From TMED14 sp003444795 (GTDB lineage Bacteria > Bacteroidota > Bacteroidia > Flavobacteriales > Schleiferiaceae): a stretch of DNA of 22,861 bases. The notes beneath the pieces are model-generated. The model saw only the letters and a list, made by a program, of their open reading frames with translations. It was not told the origin of the DNA and did not search any database. Shown here one piece after another: positions 22,331-22,861 of this stretch. How positions within the stretch are numbered: position 1 is the first letter of the stretch; each line of letters begins with the position of its first letter. Both the position numbers and the translations under genes were made by a program. The DNA lies in NCBI GenBank assembly GCA_963978445.1, contig CAXBRT010000013.1:1-22861 (forward strand), written 5' to 3'.

Positions 22331-22861
22331 ATGCATCTTGGTCTTTTTCAGGTAGAAATAGGGCGGATACCAACATTGGCCGACATCCCGAACGCGATAG
22401 ACTCCCTCTCCCCCGCCGATCAATCTACCTGGGCGGCCCTCACTTCCGATGGCCGGAGGCAGCAGTTTCTGGCGGCGCGTTTGGCCCTTGAGGCAATCAA
22501 GCCGGATAGCCTGGTACATCTAACCTACCCTGAAGGCACACCCACGCTACCGAGTGGCTATGTCAGCTTCAGCCATGGCGGAACCCATGCCGTGGCCATT
22601 CATCACCCATTTTTGGCTGTCGGCGTGGACATAGAAGGGCCGCGACCCCAATTGGAACGCATTGCCCAAAAGTTCCTTCATCCAGAAGAACTCACCTACC
22701 TCGACGGACACCCCGAAAGGCATTGGCTGCTAAGGGTGGCTTGGGGAGCCAAAGAGGCGGTATACAAAGCCGCCCGAGTGAAAGGATTGGCCTTTGCGGA
22801 GGAAATTCGGTTCATAAAGTGGCCCGATGAGAAGGGGGCCTTTTCTATTCGAGTTCCCGGA
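22331..22861 (+). CDS. 4'-Phosphopantetheinyl transferase superfamily protein (3' end cut by window)
   Basis: From the ATG at 22331 the frame stays open for 177 codons to the window edge. The enzyme would transfer the 4'-phosphopantetheine arm of CoA to a carrier-protein serine, activating acyl or peptidyl carrier proteins. The Mg/CoA motif VGVDIE is at 98-102 (Asp100, Glu102), preceded by FSHGG (80-84). The second signature WGAKEAVYKA lies at 138-147, with Lys141 and Glu142 in the W-x-x-K-E-A pattern of the Sfp/AcpT branch. The N-terminal part (1-65) is variable, as in the family. The size already exceeds AcpS (about 120 residues), so it is the Sfp-like two-lobe type. An in-frame ATG at 22286 would give 15 more residues but overlaps the ahcY promoter. 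Its carrier-protein target is unknown. Confidence 0.88.
   Translation, partial: MHLGLFQVEIGRIPTLADIPNAIDSLSPADQSTWAALTSDGRRQQFLAARLALEAIKPDSLVHLTYPEGTPTLPSGYVSFSHGGTHAVAIHHPFLAVGVDIEGPRPQLERIAQKFLHPEELTYLDGHPERHWLLRVAWGAKEAVYKAARVKGLAFAEEIRFIKWPDEKGAFSIRVPG

Overview
The window looks like a chromosomal segment of a Bacteroidota bacterium, probably of the Flavobacteriales/Cryomorphaceae-Schleiferiaceae type. The evidence is TonB-dependent receptors carrying a carboxypeptidase-regulatory-like domain, a DUF4249 lipoprotein, a PorV/PorQ-type outer-membrane protein, a methionine synthase split into two genes, and repeated promoter -10-type elements of the Bacteroidota form TAnnTTTG (often exactly TACCTTTG). 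The assignment below phylum level is a guess. No mobile element, tRNA, rRNA or CRISPR array was seen.

Layout. Positions 1-1091 (+): the end of a TonB-dependent receptor, followed with a 1-base overlap by a DUF4249 lipoprotein. Positions 1124-2986 (+): a YbdG-like MscS channel, then ruvC. Positions 3069-3956 (-): greA followed by a HIT-family hydrolase. Positions 4029-12718 (-): a tight three-gene unit of TonB-dependent receptor, 1323-residue exported protein with a FlgD/T9SS-like C-terminal domain, and PorV/PorQ-like barrel. Positions 12827-13258 (+): a small Rieske-like lipoprotein. Positions 13421-14512 (-): a front-end-type fatty acid desaturase. Positions 14590-19170 (-): an operon of metH N-part, metH C-part and metF. 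Positions 19563-20843 (+): metK. Positions 20950-22269 (-): ahcY. From 22331 to the end (+): a phosphopantetheinyl transferase cut by the window edge.

The right-hand 8 kb encodes the whole activated-methyl cycle. MetF supplies methyl-THF, the two MetH proteins make methionine, MetK makes SAM, and AhcY clears SAH and returns homocysteine. The 392-bp gap between metH and metK is packed with regulation: two back-to-back promoters, a SAM-I (S-box) riboswitch reading toward metH/metF, and a SAM-II riboswitch reading toward metK. Two unrelated SAM sensors thus face away from each other in one intergenic region. The metH leader also shows a plausible complete translational OFF switch in its pairing options.

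The least-described protein system is the receptor / large exported protein / PorV-like operon. It may be a dedicated surface-display or uptake module. That function is inferred from domain content and order only.
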